Source: Bostrychus sinensis
Taxonomy: Eukaryota; Chordata; Actinopteri; Gobiiformes; Eleotridae
NCBI GenBank assembly: GCA_020698575.1
Contig: CM036245.1
Span: forward strand, 11,798,979 to 11,862,978
Direction of reading: 5' to 3'
Length of the DNA: 64,000 nt
A model generated the notes under the pieces. The model made no database searches. It saw nothing but the letters and a program-made list of their open reading frames with translations, and was not told the origin of the DNA. The translations under genes were made by a program, and so were the position numbers. Of the stretch, positions 35,367 to 48,000 are shown piece by piece; position 1 is the first letter of the stretch, and each line of letters starts with the position of its first letter.

Positions 35367-35870
35367 TAGGCACGTCTACTACTACTATGGGCACTACCAC
35401 TACTACTTCTTTAAGCACTACTACTACTGCTGCTACTACTGATACTACAACTATAACTACCACTACCATTACTATTATTACTGCCACTATTACTACTGAA
35501 GGCACTACTACAACTGCTACTACCACTGACACAACAACTACCACCATTACAACCATTATTACTACTACTACTACTATAGGCACTACTACTACTACTACTA
35601 CTACTACTATAGGCACTACTACTACTACTGCTGCTGCTACTGATGCTACAGCTACCACTACAATTATTACTACCACTATTACTACTACTACTGCTGCACA
35701 CGTCTCGCTAAAGACCCTTCTAAGTGAGATGAACACGCTACCCACTTTGCCACCAATGTAAAGAAATACTTTTTACTCATTTACTCATTTTAAAAACCTA
35801 CTCTGAAAGTACATTTTCTTAATACATTAAATTACTTGAGTAAAAGTATCTTGTTACTTTGCATCCTTTG
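34808..35870. mobile_element. GTACTT-rich element expanded by a (TAC)n interior
   Basis: The left part CTGTACTCAAGAAAAAGTAT ... AATAATATTACTCAAG (34817-34865) and the right part CTTGAGTAAAAGTATCTTGT (35835-35854) are the same ends as in the element at 7974-8756. The interior 34920-35697 is almost wholly TAC/TAT/TGC triplets broken by ATAGGCA punctuation. The long Val- or Thr-rich frames inside are artefacts of the triplets. Confidence 0.65.
34920..35697. repeat. (TAC)n microsatellite with ATAGGCAC(T)ACT punctuation
   Basis: Several pure (TAC) runs (35063-35080, 35092-35137, 35149-35187, 35317-35363, 35560-35573 and others) are separated by the motif ATAGGCA, giving a higher-order structure. 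Confidence 0.95.
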
Positions 35871-36025
35871 CATCCGAAGCCACTAAAAAAGCCATTACAG
35901 GGCGGAAAGGTTTTATTACAAAGCCAAGCCGATGCTGCGTTCTGTTGAGCCAAAGTTATTAGATATCACAACAGAGCAGAGGTATAAGTAAGATTCTTTC
36001 TGTGCGTCAGCTTTACTTCAGAAAC

Positions 36026-39000
36026 ATGTTCTTGTCACAGATCCAGAGTGTTGCGCTTCTGTTGCTCTTCAGCTTTATGGGGACAGGTAAGTTCATGTAG
36101 GCTACTGAAGTGAATGTATTGTTATTATTATTAGCTTATCATTATTGTCTAAACAAAAGCGATGGGAGACAGTGAATACTTCTGGGAATTGCCAGAAATT
36201 AGTTCACAGACTTATGGCCTAGTTTTGCCATATTTAGCAACATAATGCCTATATAACAGAGGCAGAAAGTAACATAATATAAATAACTTTTAAAACATTG
36301 TATATTTTCTAAACCTTTTGTCCTTTTTTTGAGGAAGAAATGTTACTTTTACTCAAGTAAATTTTAAAATCTCAAAACAACCTCAGTGGCTCAGCGGGTA
36401 GTGATAGTAGTTGTAGTAATAATAATTGTGGTAGCATTAGTTATAAGAATATAGTATAAATAGGACTAGTAATAGTAGTAGTTGTAGCAGAAGTAACTGT
36501 GGTAGTGGCAGTAGTAGTATAAGCAGGTGTAGCAGTAGTAGTAGTAATATTAGTGATAGTAGCAGCAGTTGTAGTAGCAGTAGTTCTAGTAGTGGTAGTA
36601 GTAGGAGAGGAGTAGTAGTAGCAATTGCAGTAGTAGTTATTGTAGCAGTAGTATTAGTATTGGTGGTAGTAGTAGCAGTTGTAGTATTAGTAGCTCTAGT
36701 AGTGGTAGTAGTAGTAGATCTAGTAGTAGTAGTAGCTGTAGTAGTATTAGCATTGATGGAAATAGTAGCAGTAGTTGTAGTAGTACTAGTGGTAAACTGT
36801 AGTAGTAATAATAGGAGTAGTAGCAGTAACAGTAGTAATATTAGTAGCAGTACTAGAGGTAGTCACAGTAAGTACTTTCTAGCTTTCTAACTACTTTTTT
36901 CCTTCAGTATCAGTTTAGACTACTTTTACTTCTACTCTAGTAATAGTATTTAAAAATAAAGTACTATTTTGAGTACTATAATCATTTGTATTAGAGTAAT
37001 AAATATTGTACGTTTGGGATTTTTTCCTTATAACAGAGGGACGAGTGTTGTGGAAAATTAAGGAGCGTCTTCAGAAACTGCAGCAGCAGCAGAAACTCTT
37101 GGTAAACATTAAAAGTGAGCTGCTCTCGCACATAAAGGAGGGGAGACTCCAACAGAGGCTGGACCACTTCAACAAAAAGGAACGCAAGACTTTACCACAG
37201 GTACAAAAGTAAACATTCAAGAGGAAGTGGTTTTGTGTATAGCCATTTTTCTGCTGTCACATGCATTTTTCTCTCATTTACTTAAACATACATAACAACA
37301 ATACATAATTAACAATATTGCAATGAATAAACAGTTCATATACTGAATTAACACTGTTTATACACCGTACAATGTTTTTTGTTCACTTAATTTGATGTTC
37401 ATATGTCTAAAAACTTTCAATTTTAGGTTTTACTCACTAACATACATTGTTTTTTAGCAGCCAACTCACAATCCATTGTTCAGAAAAAGTATTATTACTG
37501 ATAATAATAAAAACTAAATATATAAAATTTAAGAAAAGAATAATACTTTTTTCTGGACAATGGATAGTCAGCTGACTGTAAGATGAGTTACAAAAATGAT
37601 AGAGAGTAAATCTTACAATTTAGAGTTTTTAGATCAAAATAAGTGAAAAACAAAAAAAACAAACAAAAACAAACAAAACAAAAAAACAAAAAACTAAACA
37701 AACAAACAAAAAAAAAACATTAGTTGTTGAAACTTCAGATTTTGAGTTGGCCCCAAAACTCTGAACTCTCGAGGGATCCTGTTGCCTTGAGCATTTTGAG
37801 TTTTTCAATTGCAATTTTTTTTTTATTTTTTTTTTACAGTGTCCTTTTTCCTTGATTTCTATTTTTCTTTATTTTTGTGGCTTTTCTTTCTGGGGTTGCC
37901 ACTGCAAAAACAGCCTCCTTGTGTCCAGTGATTTGCATATTTATCTGGCATAGGTTTTACGCCAGATGCCCTTCCTGATGCAACCCTTTCCATTTATCCA
38001 GCCCAAATCAATATGCAATGTTTAGAACTCAATACTGTTTGTTAATGTACTTTAAGTAATGTTTTGTAAATCCTAAATAAATACTAATACTTATAGTGGT
38101 TATTATGATATGTTTACCTTAAATATGCTTACGCTATTTTTATTTGTATGCATTTTTCTCTCTCTCAGAGATTTCTGGTGAATGAGAAGTACTGGCAGCG
38201 TCCCAGTGGACCTGTGTTTGTGTTTGTCGGAGGAGAGGGACCCATCTCTGTCTTTGATGTTGTTGCAGGTATCAGATCACACACAGAGCTACGATATACA
38301 ACACCTCAGAAATATACAGTGGCTAGAGCTAACTACATGATGCATTGTGAATCCTGAGGTAACTGTCAGGTGTATAGTAAAAACTGAAAAGTAGAAACAT
38401 ATTTCCCTTAAAATATTTATGTTTATAGATGCTTTTTTCAACTTCTGCATAAAAGCGGAACCATGAAACTTTGCTGTTTTCTCACAGTCTTAGTCAACTC
38501 ATGCGTCCGGTTGACTCCTGTGTGACCTCTCGCTTTTCATTTTTTCTTCCTCGTATCTGTACAAAGGTTTCCTGTGCCTTTTAGCCGCTCTGCCATGAGC
38601 AACATCTCATGAGACCTGAGACTTCAGGGACACAGGGCGAGTTGGTTTTTCACCAAGAGACACCAGGGGGAAGTCCACGGGGCTTTATTCACCCTGCAAC
38701 CACTTCTTTGGAATATAATTTATTGTCTACGCTGGTGGAAGTTTTTCTTTGGCTCAGCAGCACATGTAGGACAACACAAAGGCGACAAAAAACACAGTCA
38801 ATAATAAATCTGAATCTGGAATCCGCTATAAAACAGTTCATTATAAGAGATTGTCCATTTCTGTGGCTATTGTGTCAAAACATCCACAGCACATGGGACA
38901 AATGTTTTTCTCTGACTCCAAAACATTTTAATTAAAGTGAAACAAAGTTGCACTGTTCCCTTTAAAAAGCCTATACAAAGATGGTCATAATATGAAGGTA

Positions 39001-42000
39001 AATATGTTTCAAAATATTTGAACTTGTAAACTAGTGATTTGAACACTCACAGAGCACGAGCTGAAAACTTGAAGCTAACAAATTTGAAGCTGAAATTTTT
39101 TTTTTTTCACCTGTAAATAAAATGTTATTTTTTACAAGTATTAATTCTGTTTTACAAGTACAACTTTGTGGTTGCAACTTCTCAACTCGGACATTTACAA
39201 TTACAAATCTACACATTCAGCACTTTCGAGTTTCCTCGCGACGTGTCCGTCTGCTCTCCATTTGAACCTGAAAAAGAGCAGGGGGCGGGGCTACCCGGGG
39301 AGCGAGGTTGCACGCGCTGCTGCATCTTCGGGAGCACTCGGCTCTGACGGAAACTGACGAAGTAAACAAGACCAAAGGCAACTTTGACACGGCGATAAGT
39401 GTTGTTTTTAATTATTTCTTATGTTGTTATCGTTTTAGCTGCATAATTACAGATTATATGAGAATAATGACAACAGCGTAGAGGTAAACAGCTTCATAAA
39501 GGTGACACATTCATTAACCTGCTAACGTGATAAGCTAACTTGGAGGCCCAGGCTGGGTTTATTATGCACATCTCAATTTTTGAGTTAACATTTGCGCCCA
39601 GCAGAAGCCACTCAGAGTGCCCTTAGTACTCAAACCCCCCTCATTAAACCGTTTAGGTAACATTATTAATAAAACAGGCTTTAAAACATAAATATATAAA
39701 ACATTTACAGTTTTTACAGTCCTATTACAATATTAGATGGAAAAGTAGGGCAACTGAGAATATTCATATGAGTAAGTGCTGTGTAACTGTAAATGTCCGA
39801 GTTGAGAAGTTGCAATCACAAAGTTGAACTTGTAAAAGAGAATTTGTACTTGTAAAAAAATAACATTTTATTTACAGGTACAAATATTTTTTTTCAGCTT
39901 CAGATTTGTTAACTTCAAGTTTTCAGATCGTGATCTGCGAGTGTTCAAATCACTGTTTACAAGTTCAAACCTTTTGAGACATATTTACCTTCATAGATGG
40001 AAGATAATGGCGTTGGTTTGTTTGTTGGTTTGTTAGCAAGAGAACAAAAATGGTCAGATTTTAATATTTTTTAATCATTGTGAGTTGTAAGGGTTTTGTT
40101 GCTTTGTCCAGCTCTGGGCTCTATTTCTTGACCATTGCGAGATAGGGCCAGTAGTTGCAGTATCATCTTCTAAATGTAGCTCTCATATTAGTCATATTAG
40201 TAACATAACATATTAGTCCCATTTGTTATGTGATTAGAGAAATGAGCCTCCTTTGTGCCCTGGTTGTGTGTGTGCAGGACACCATGTTGACTTGGCGAAG
40301 GACCACTGGTGCTCTAATACTGGCTCTGGAGCACCGTTTCTATGGCGACAGCCTCACCCCAGATGCCCTGGAGACGGAGACCCTGGTTCACCTGAGCAGC
40401 CAGCAGGCGTAAGACTGGACCTATTCTCACTTTATTTTAGCTTCAGACTTATTTTTTACTTTGAGTGATGTGTGCTCTTAGTTCCTGCTACAAAAGTTCA
40501 GGTCAGGACGCTTTAATCTACGTCTGACTCAGAGGCAGAGGCGGTACAGCAGCCTATGATTGTACTTCCCTTTTGTTATTTCACAATAACAATTCTCAAG
40601 TAAGGGTAAAAAATGTGTGGTGAAAAAACTACACTGGAAAAAAGAAAAAAAAAATATCTTGTGAAAACTCAAAAACACAAGGCAACAGGATCCCTCAAGA
40701 GTTTTGAGTTTTGGGTCCAACTCAAAATCTCAAGTTTTCCTACAATGAATTTTTGTTCACCTATTTTGATGCTCATACATCTAAAAACTTTAAATTTTAA
40801 GTTTTGCTCTCTATCATTATTTCTTTTTACCTCATCTTACAGCCAACCTATTATACATTGTTCAGAAAAAGTATTGTTATAGATAATAATAAAAAATTAA
40901 ATAAAATTTAACAAAAGGATACTTTTTCTGAACAATGAATACGCCAGTTGGCTGCAGGATGAGTTAAAAAGATAGCGATAGAGAGTAAAACTGAAAATTT
41001 AATTTTTTTTAGATGTATAAACATCAAATTAAGTGAACAAAAAATATTAGCTGTTGAAAATTTGAGGTTTTGAGTTGGCCTCAGGTTTTGCAGTGTTTTT
41101 TTTATAAAGTGTACTCTGAGTTTGAAAATTTGAAGTAATACCAGATTTTTTTGTATTGACGTAATCAGACAGATAAAATAATTTTTCTTTCTGTCTCTTT
41201 TTTCTCAACATAAAGCTTTAGAAACCAACACAGACGTAATTTGTAGATTTGGCCAAAAGTTGTACTCAAGTAAGACTATTGTTACTTCAAAATAATATTA
41301 CTCACATAGAGGTAAAAAGTATGTTGAGATAATATTCTTAGAAATGCAATTTATTCCAAAAGTTGCTCAAGTAAATGCAACTCATTACTGCCACCTCATG
41401 GAGTGAGTTGTTTGTGAGCCTCAGAGAGAATCTTTTGGTTTGTTTCGGGCAGAGCTGGGTAATAATGAGATGCAAATGAACTTTTGTATAAATTGTACTT
41501 CTATCAGAGTTGCACCATACGTTTTACTTCTACTTGCGTAATATTATTTAGAAGTAACAATACTCTTACCTGTGTACAATTTTAGCGACCCATGTCTTCT
41601 ATATATTACCTCTGTATTTATTTCAAAAGCTTTATGTTGTGAAAAAATGAGAAGATTTGAAAATGTGTGTGTTATAAACATATTATTTATTTTTTACTAT
41701 TTTTATTGTTTATTGTTTGTAAATATCAGAATATTCACATAATCTTACAGTATTTTCAGTTTACATCAAAACTAAATAATGTTATGTTAAAAAGTCACGT
41801 TCAATTACTCAGTACTTTTGTTTTTTTGTTTTTTTCACAAAATACTTTTATACTCTACAACACAAACATAATCACACTTTTTTTTTTTTTTTTGAGTACT
41901 TTTTTGATGAACAATTTTCCCTTCTACCGGAGTTATATTGTTTTGAAGTAACAATACTTTTCCTTCAGTACAATTTTTTTTTTATTTTCTTCCTACCTCT

Positions 42001-45000
42001 GGTTTAGGTTTAAGGAAAGAGCTTTCAGCAGGATAAAAAAAATCATAAATATAACATAAAAATAAACCAAGATGAGTGCGTAGTCACCTTTTTGAGGTCC
42101 TGTCACATAACTGTAGACCGAGAAAAGAATAAACAAGTAATTTGCAGTAGGGCAGAGCTTCTCAACCTGTGGTAGAGGTACCACTGGTGGGAAATGGACC
42201 TCTTCTGGTGGTACTCAGGAAGTCTTTTGCAGTTCAAGTTATTTAGTTTATTCTTGTTTTAGCCCTGATTAAGTTTGGAATTAAAATTAGAGTGTCCCAC
42301 TGCTTAATCCTGGTTTAGTCCCTGTTTTGTCCTGGCTCAGACCTGGATTGGCCCAGTTTTAGTCCTGGTTTAGTCCCTGTTTCATCCTTATTTAGTTTTG
42401 CTCATTATAGACCCTTGAAAAAAATGGTACGTTGAAAGCCCAGAATCGTTTGAGGTTGTGGTTGGTGTGAAAAGTTTGAGAATCACTGCAACAACAGCAG
42501 TATTTTATTTTACTCTAGAAACCAGTATTACTAAGAACATTGTCCATAGCATTGTTTTTTGTCTTCTAACTTGTAAAGTGCAATTATATAAAACGTCTAC
42601 ACGATGGCTTGAGTCTGTAATTCATTCTGTGGACTTGAGACGACTCCAATCTTTCTCATTTTCTTCACCAAGCATTTCACAAATAATGGACAAGTAGATG
42701 CGTAGTTAAACGACAGATTACCGTAATGTTTATTGGGCTCATCGCTCTCATTTTTTTAACTATTCATCTGTTTTTCTGTGTTTTTCAGTCTCATGGATTT
42801 GGCTGTCTTCCACCAGTACATCACCCGCAGCTTCAACCTGAGCAACAACAACACCTGGGTCAGCTTTGGAGGCTCATATTCGGGGGCTCTGTCAGCCTGG
42901 TTCAGAGGAAAAGTAAGAAGAGGCAACAACTCCAACTCCAACTCAAATGCAGACTGATCAGACAAAAACTGAATACTTTTGAATATTTGTGTATCTTTTG
43001 CAGTTTCCCCATCTGGTGTATGCTGCTGTGGCATCTTCAGCTCCTGTCAAAGCTAAACTGGACTTCTCTGACTACAATCATGTAAAAATTTTACTGTGTT
43101 ACACTTTCACAGCCGTTTTCTGATATATAAACTGTATAGCTGCAACAACTATCGAAATAAAGAGATAGGATCGCTGCAGCCCTAATAAATAAATGTTCTT
43201 GTGTTGTAGATTGTGGGCTTGAGTTTGAAGAATGAAGACATTGGTGGCTCTGTTAAGGTACACACTTTCTGACTTTATAACAAGCCTGTGATGTATTGCT
43301 GGTCCAACATCTCAGTGTCCTAACGCAGTGTCTTGGTGAAGTGCAAAAAGCCTTTGCAGTTTTGGAGGCGGAGGTGATGACCGGGGACAGCCGTCGTGTG
43401 GCAGTGGACTTCGGGTGCTGTCAGGAGCCCAAAAACACAGACGACAAGGTGGGACCACTTCACTAAAATACTCAAACATGCATCAGTAAGACTTTTTTTT
43501 CTTTCTTTTTTTTAAATCCTCTCATTTTCCTCAGATTGAGCTGGTTCAAAGTTTGGCGGACATCTTTATGGGAACAGTGCAGTACAATGAAGAAGGAGTG
43601 CTGATGTCTGTCAGAGAGCTGTGTGCTCTCATGATCAATACAAGCCACAGCAGTGACAGCTACAGGCAGCTCGTCAGACTCGCTCAGGTATACTTCAGTT
43701 ATGTGTATGTGGGTATGTTGATACTATTTAAATTGAAAGTTAAGTTATTTTAAAGCTGCACTACCTGATTTTGTGACTGTAAAAGTGATGTGTCTAAAAA
43801 AAATGACCCCCTCCCCTTTCTCACACAAACCTGGAAGTCTGTACACAAGCCAGCAGCTATCACAATAACACAGCAGAGATCTGGAGTTTGCTTTTAATTC
43901 TTTAAAATAAAAAATAAAAATACTATGAATAAGCTATGCATTTTGATATAAAACAATATCTCCTTCACATTATTCCTGATAGATTCTATTGTGGATAGAT
44001 AAAGGATGTATTGACCAATCAGAGCGCTCCTGTCCTATGAAAGCGTGTGATTGGTTAAACTGTTCCTTCCCTCGCTCTAAAACAAAAACCCTTATAACAC
44101 AGCCCACAGGTGACCTCAAAGTCTCATTTTTTCTCAGATGACTTCTGTTATGCTGCACTAATAACTAAATAATTATCTTTACCAAAAAATAAATCAGGTA
44201 GTGCAGCTTTAAGTGTCTCTTGATCAAAAATACACTGTTTACCAAATTCACAAGTGTTGGTTTGGGACAGAAGTTAACGCCCCTGCCTCTGACCAAGGAG
44301 GTTGTGGGTTTAATCCTGACTGCAATATCTTCTTTGGATACTCTCCTGCTTTACAGTGTTATAGGGGTGTAACAATACAGTTTCTATATAGATTTTTTAT
44401 TCTTATGATACAGCTATATTGATTTGCATCACCTTGTATCAAATCGTATTGTTTTCTAGGTAGAATATATCAATGTACATCAAAAAAATTGATAATATCG
44501 GAAATATCGAAATTAGAAATTTGCATGATAAAATAAAACCAGATACGTCTTTTTGGATGTAATTTTTGTGTTTTTAATGAAATAAAATGTTATGTTCAAC
44601 TGTGTTTCGCTCTCTGTCAGCTGGACATAATCAACCCAGGCCGTGATGCTGGATTTAGAGTATACATTTGTGATTTTTGGCAAAAAGTTGCTGTATTGAT
44701 TGTTTTGATATGAAGGTGCTGAATCGTTGTAATTTAGCCAATATCATTCTTGAATCGGACTGAAACAATTCTAATTGATTCATATTGTACCCTTGCAAAA
44801 AGTATTGTAACACCCCTAATGTGTTAGATAATATGGTAAAATCAAATTGCCTCAATTGATTGAATGTGATAATAAATGATTGTCTGCCATTGCCCTGCGT
44901 GTACCCCGCCTAAAGCCCATAGTTGTTGGTATAAGCTCCAGCCATGTGCAATCCTTAATTGGAATAACCATAGTTTTTTTTTCTTTTTCTTTTTTTTTTT

Positions 45001-48000
45001 TTTTTAAGGTGAAAGTAGTTTTAATAGGAAATAAAAAAAAAACAGTAAAATGTTCAGAGATTAAACTGGATCTCACCATCAGACCAGCTGAGAACCACTG
45101 CTGTACACCTTACTTCAAATAATCTGTGTTATCCTTACCCATTATATTGCCAAAAAAGTAAAAATACGATCAAGTGATAATTGCTAAAAAAAAAAAAAAA
45201 AAAAAAAAAAAAACACTAGAGATTTGATATTGACTCCTAAAATTAAGGCACAGCTGTAAATTGTTTCTAATTCACTAACATAAAGCATAATATAAGACTG
45301 TTATTCTCAAACTTTTCACTCTGACCAATACCAAAATATTTGTTTTTTTCCAAGTGCCATCTTTAACAAACTAAAGTGGCCTAAATCAGACTTAAGTGAT
45401 TTAATCTTAAACGTGACTATACCAGGACTAAACTGGGCCTAAACCAGAACTAAACCAGGACAGAATTAAACCTGGGACTCACTTCTTACATGTCGCCACC
45501 AGATGTCGCCATTGAGCTGTGCATGTTTCCTCGTGTTTTTCTGCAGGTCTACCGCTCCAGCAGCAAAGAGCCGTGTCTGGACGTTTCCCACGAGGCCGCA
45601 GTAAGAGACCTGATGGACACGTCTGTGCGCGCGGGCCGCAGAGGAGAGAGGCAGTGGCTGTACCAGACCTGCGCCGAGTTTGGCTTCTGTACAATAGATA
45701 CATACGCACTGGCCCTGAGCCAGCATTAAACATTTATGACATAGAGAGAAAGTCTTTTTAAAGTTTGACAAGTGGACATATGCAGTGTGGACAGGAATAG
45801 CCCAAGCATTTTAGTACAGTGGTTCCTAAATGGTGGGTCGAGGCCTAAAAATGGGTTGCTGGGAGGTTGCATGAGAACTAAAGCTATTTTTTTTTTAAAG
45901 TTTAGTGAAATACAAAATAAAATCTCAAAAAAATTACAACAAAATGAATAGTTAGAGGTGGGTAAAGTATTTCTCCTTCAAAATATTAATATTACTCAAG
46001 TAGGAGTAAAAGTACTCAACAATAGTGTTACTTGAGTGAAAATAAAAAAATAAAAGTACTGAGTTTAAGGTTTACTTAACAGTATTCCTTGCCAATACCA
46101 CTATTACTAGCACTACCGCTACTGCAATTACTACTTCCAGTGCTACTGCTACTTATACTACCACTACTCTTATTGTTATGCAACATTTCTGAACTTTCTA
46201 CCATGTTATAATGTTGTTACCTCATCAAAAACAGACCTGGAGTTGTGTTTTGATTCATTTACCCCAAATGTTTGTTGGAAATTGTGGAAAGTAAATTATT
46301 TAAGTAAAATATTTAGTTACTTTCCATCTCTGGCTTATAGTTAGCGGTCATCACTCTTTTTACACTTCTATATACTTATATTTTTCTGTACAGACCAAAC
46401 TTGTGAAGACGCCCGTTGTCCTTTCTCTGGGACGGTGACTCTGGACACTTTCACAAGACTTTGCTCTGTGCTGTTTGGCATTTCCCAGCATTCCCTGCCT
46501 GGACACATCGCGTTCACAAACACCTACTATGGAGCAGACAACCCACAGACCTCCAGAGTGCTCTATGTAAATGGTGAGAATGGCTGAAGGCAGTGTTTCC
46601 CAACCAGGGGTACAGGGACCCCTAGTGGTATGCGAGCGCATTGCACGGGGTACATGGAGTCACATTATATGATAATTTATTGTACTTTTATTTATTTGGT
46701 TTTCAATAAAATAAACCTAAATCAGGACTAACCCAGCTCTATAGCAAGGGATGTGACACCAAAGAAGGACAAAACAGGGACTAAACCAGGTCTAAACCAG
46801 GACTAAAACCAGAATCCAGTCAGGCAAAAAACCAGAGCTAAACCAGAAATAAACCAGGACAAAACGTGGAATAAACAAGGTCTAAGCCAGATCCAAACTA
46901 GGTCTAACCCAAGTCTAAACCAGGACTAAACCAGGACTAAACTAAGACTAAACCAGGACTAAGCCAAGACTAAAACCAGAACAAAACTAAAACTAAATCA
47001 GGACTAAACCAGGTCTAAACTAAGTCTAAATCAGGTCAAACCAGGACCAAACTAAGACTAAACCAGGACTAAGCCAAGACTAAAACCAGAACAAAACTAA
47101 AACTAAATCAGGACTAAACCAGGACTAAGCCAGGACTAAACCAGGACTAAACCAGCAGCAAACGAGGTCTACACCAGAGCTAAACTAGGTCTAAGCTTAG
47201 TCTAAACCAGGCCAAACCAGGACTAAAGTAAGACTAAACCAGAACTAAGCCGGGTCCAAACCAGGACTTAAATCAAGTCCTGGGGATACACAAAACCAAA
47301 AATGTTGAGAACCACTGGCTTAAGGCACTGGTCTTATCTCTAAGATATAGTGCCCAGACATGGACGCAAACCAGTAATATTTTAGTTCAGGGGTAAATGC
47401 TTTACCCATTGAGTCACAAAGCCACAAGAGTCACAAGAGCAAAAATACACTTCTGCAGCCCTTTGGCTTTTCTACAGTTAATCTTAAATGGGCTACTGTA
47501 TGGCATATGTCTGATTATAATAAAATTGTTGTGACAGGTGGAGTTGACCCATGGCAGGCGCTGTCTGTGACCCAGGACGGGACAGACGACAGAGAAAGGG
47601 CCATATTTATTAAGGACACTGCTCACTGCGCTGACATGTCAAGCCCAAGAGCCACGGACCGCAGCTCACTCAGAGGGGCCCGGCAGGTGTGTGCATCCTC
47701 CTCACACAGCATCACTATGTTTAGACATTTCTCTCTGAGTTATGAAAATGTAGTTCTGTCCCTTTTGGCATAGACCTTTTAACTTTTATGGTGAACAATA
47801 TGATGAATTGGATGACATGAAGAAATCAGACTACCTAATTTATACATGGGGTGCATGGTGGCAGAGTGGTTAGCACTCCTGCCTAACAAAGTAAATTCAC
47901 TTGAGTACTGTACTTGAGTGTTGTTTTTGAGAATCTGTCCTTTACTCGAGTGGAAACTTACTCCACTACATCTAAAAGATAAAAATAAATAAGATAAATA

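Noticed and set aside
35056..35761. Val-, Thr- or Ser-rich frames up to 149 codons
   Set aside because: Triplet-repeat artefacts of the (TAC)n array.
40230..40412. ATG-started frame MIREMSLL leading into PRSS16 exon 4
   Set aside because: It runs through the intron and the acceptor site; its 3' half is the correct exon frame only because of the +1 shift inside the exon.
44280..44316. Possible tRNA gene (GGTTGTGGGTTTAATCC box B)
   Set aside because: There is no full cloverleaf or paired acceptor stem; the same motif occurs in the SINE copies of this window.
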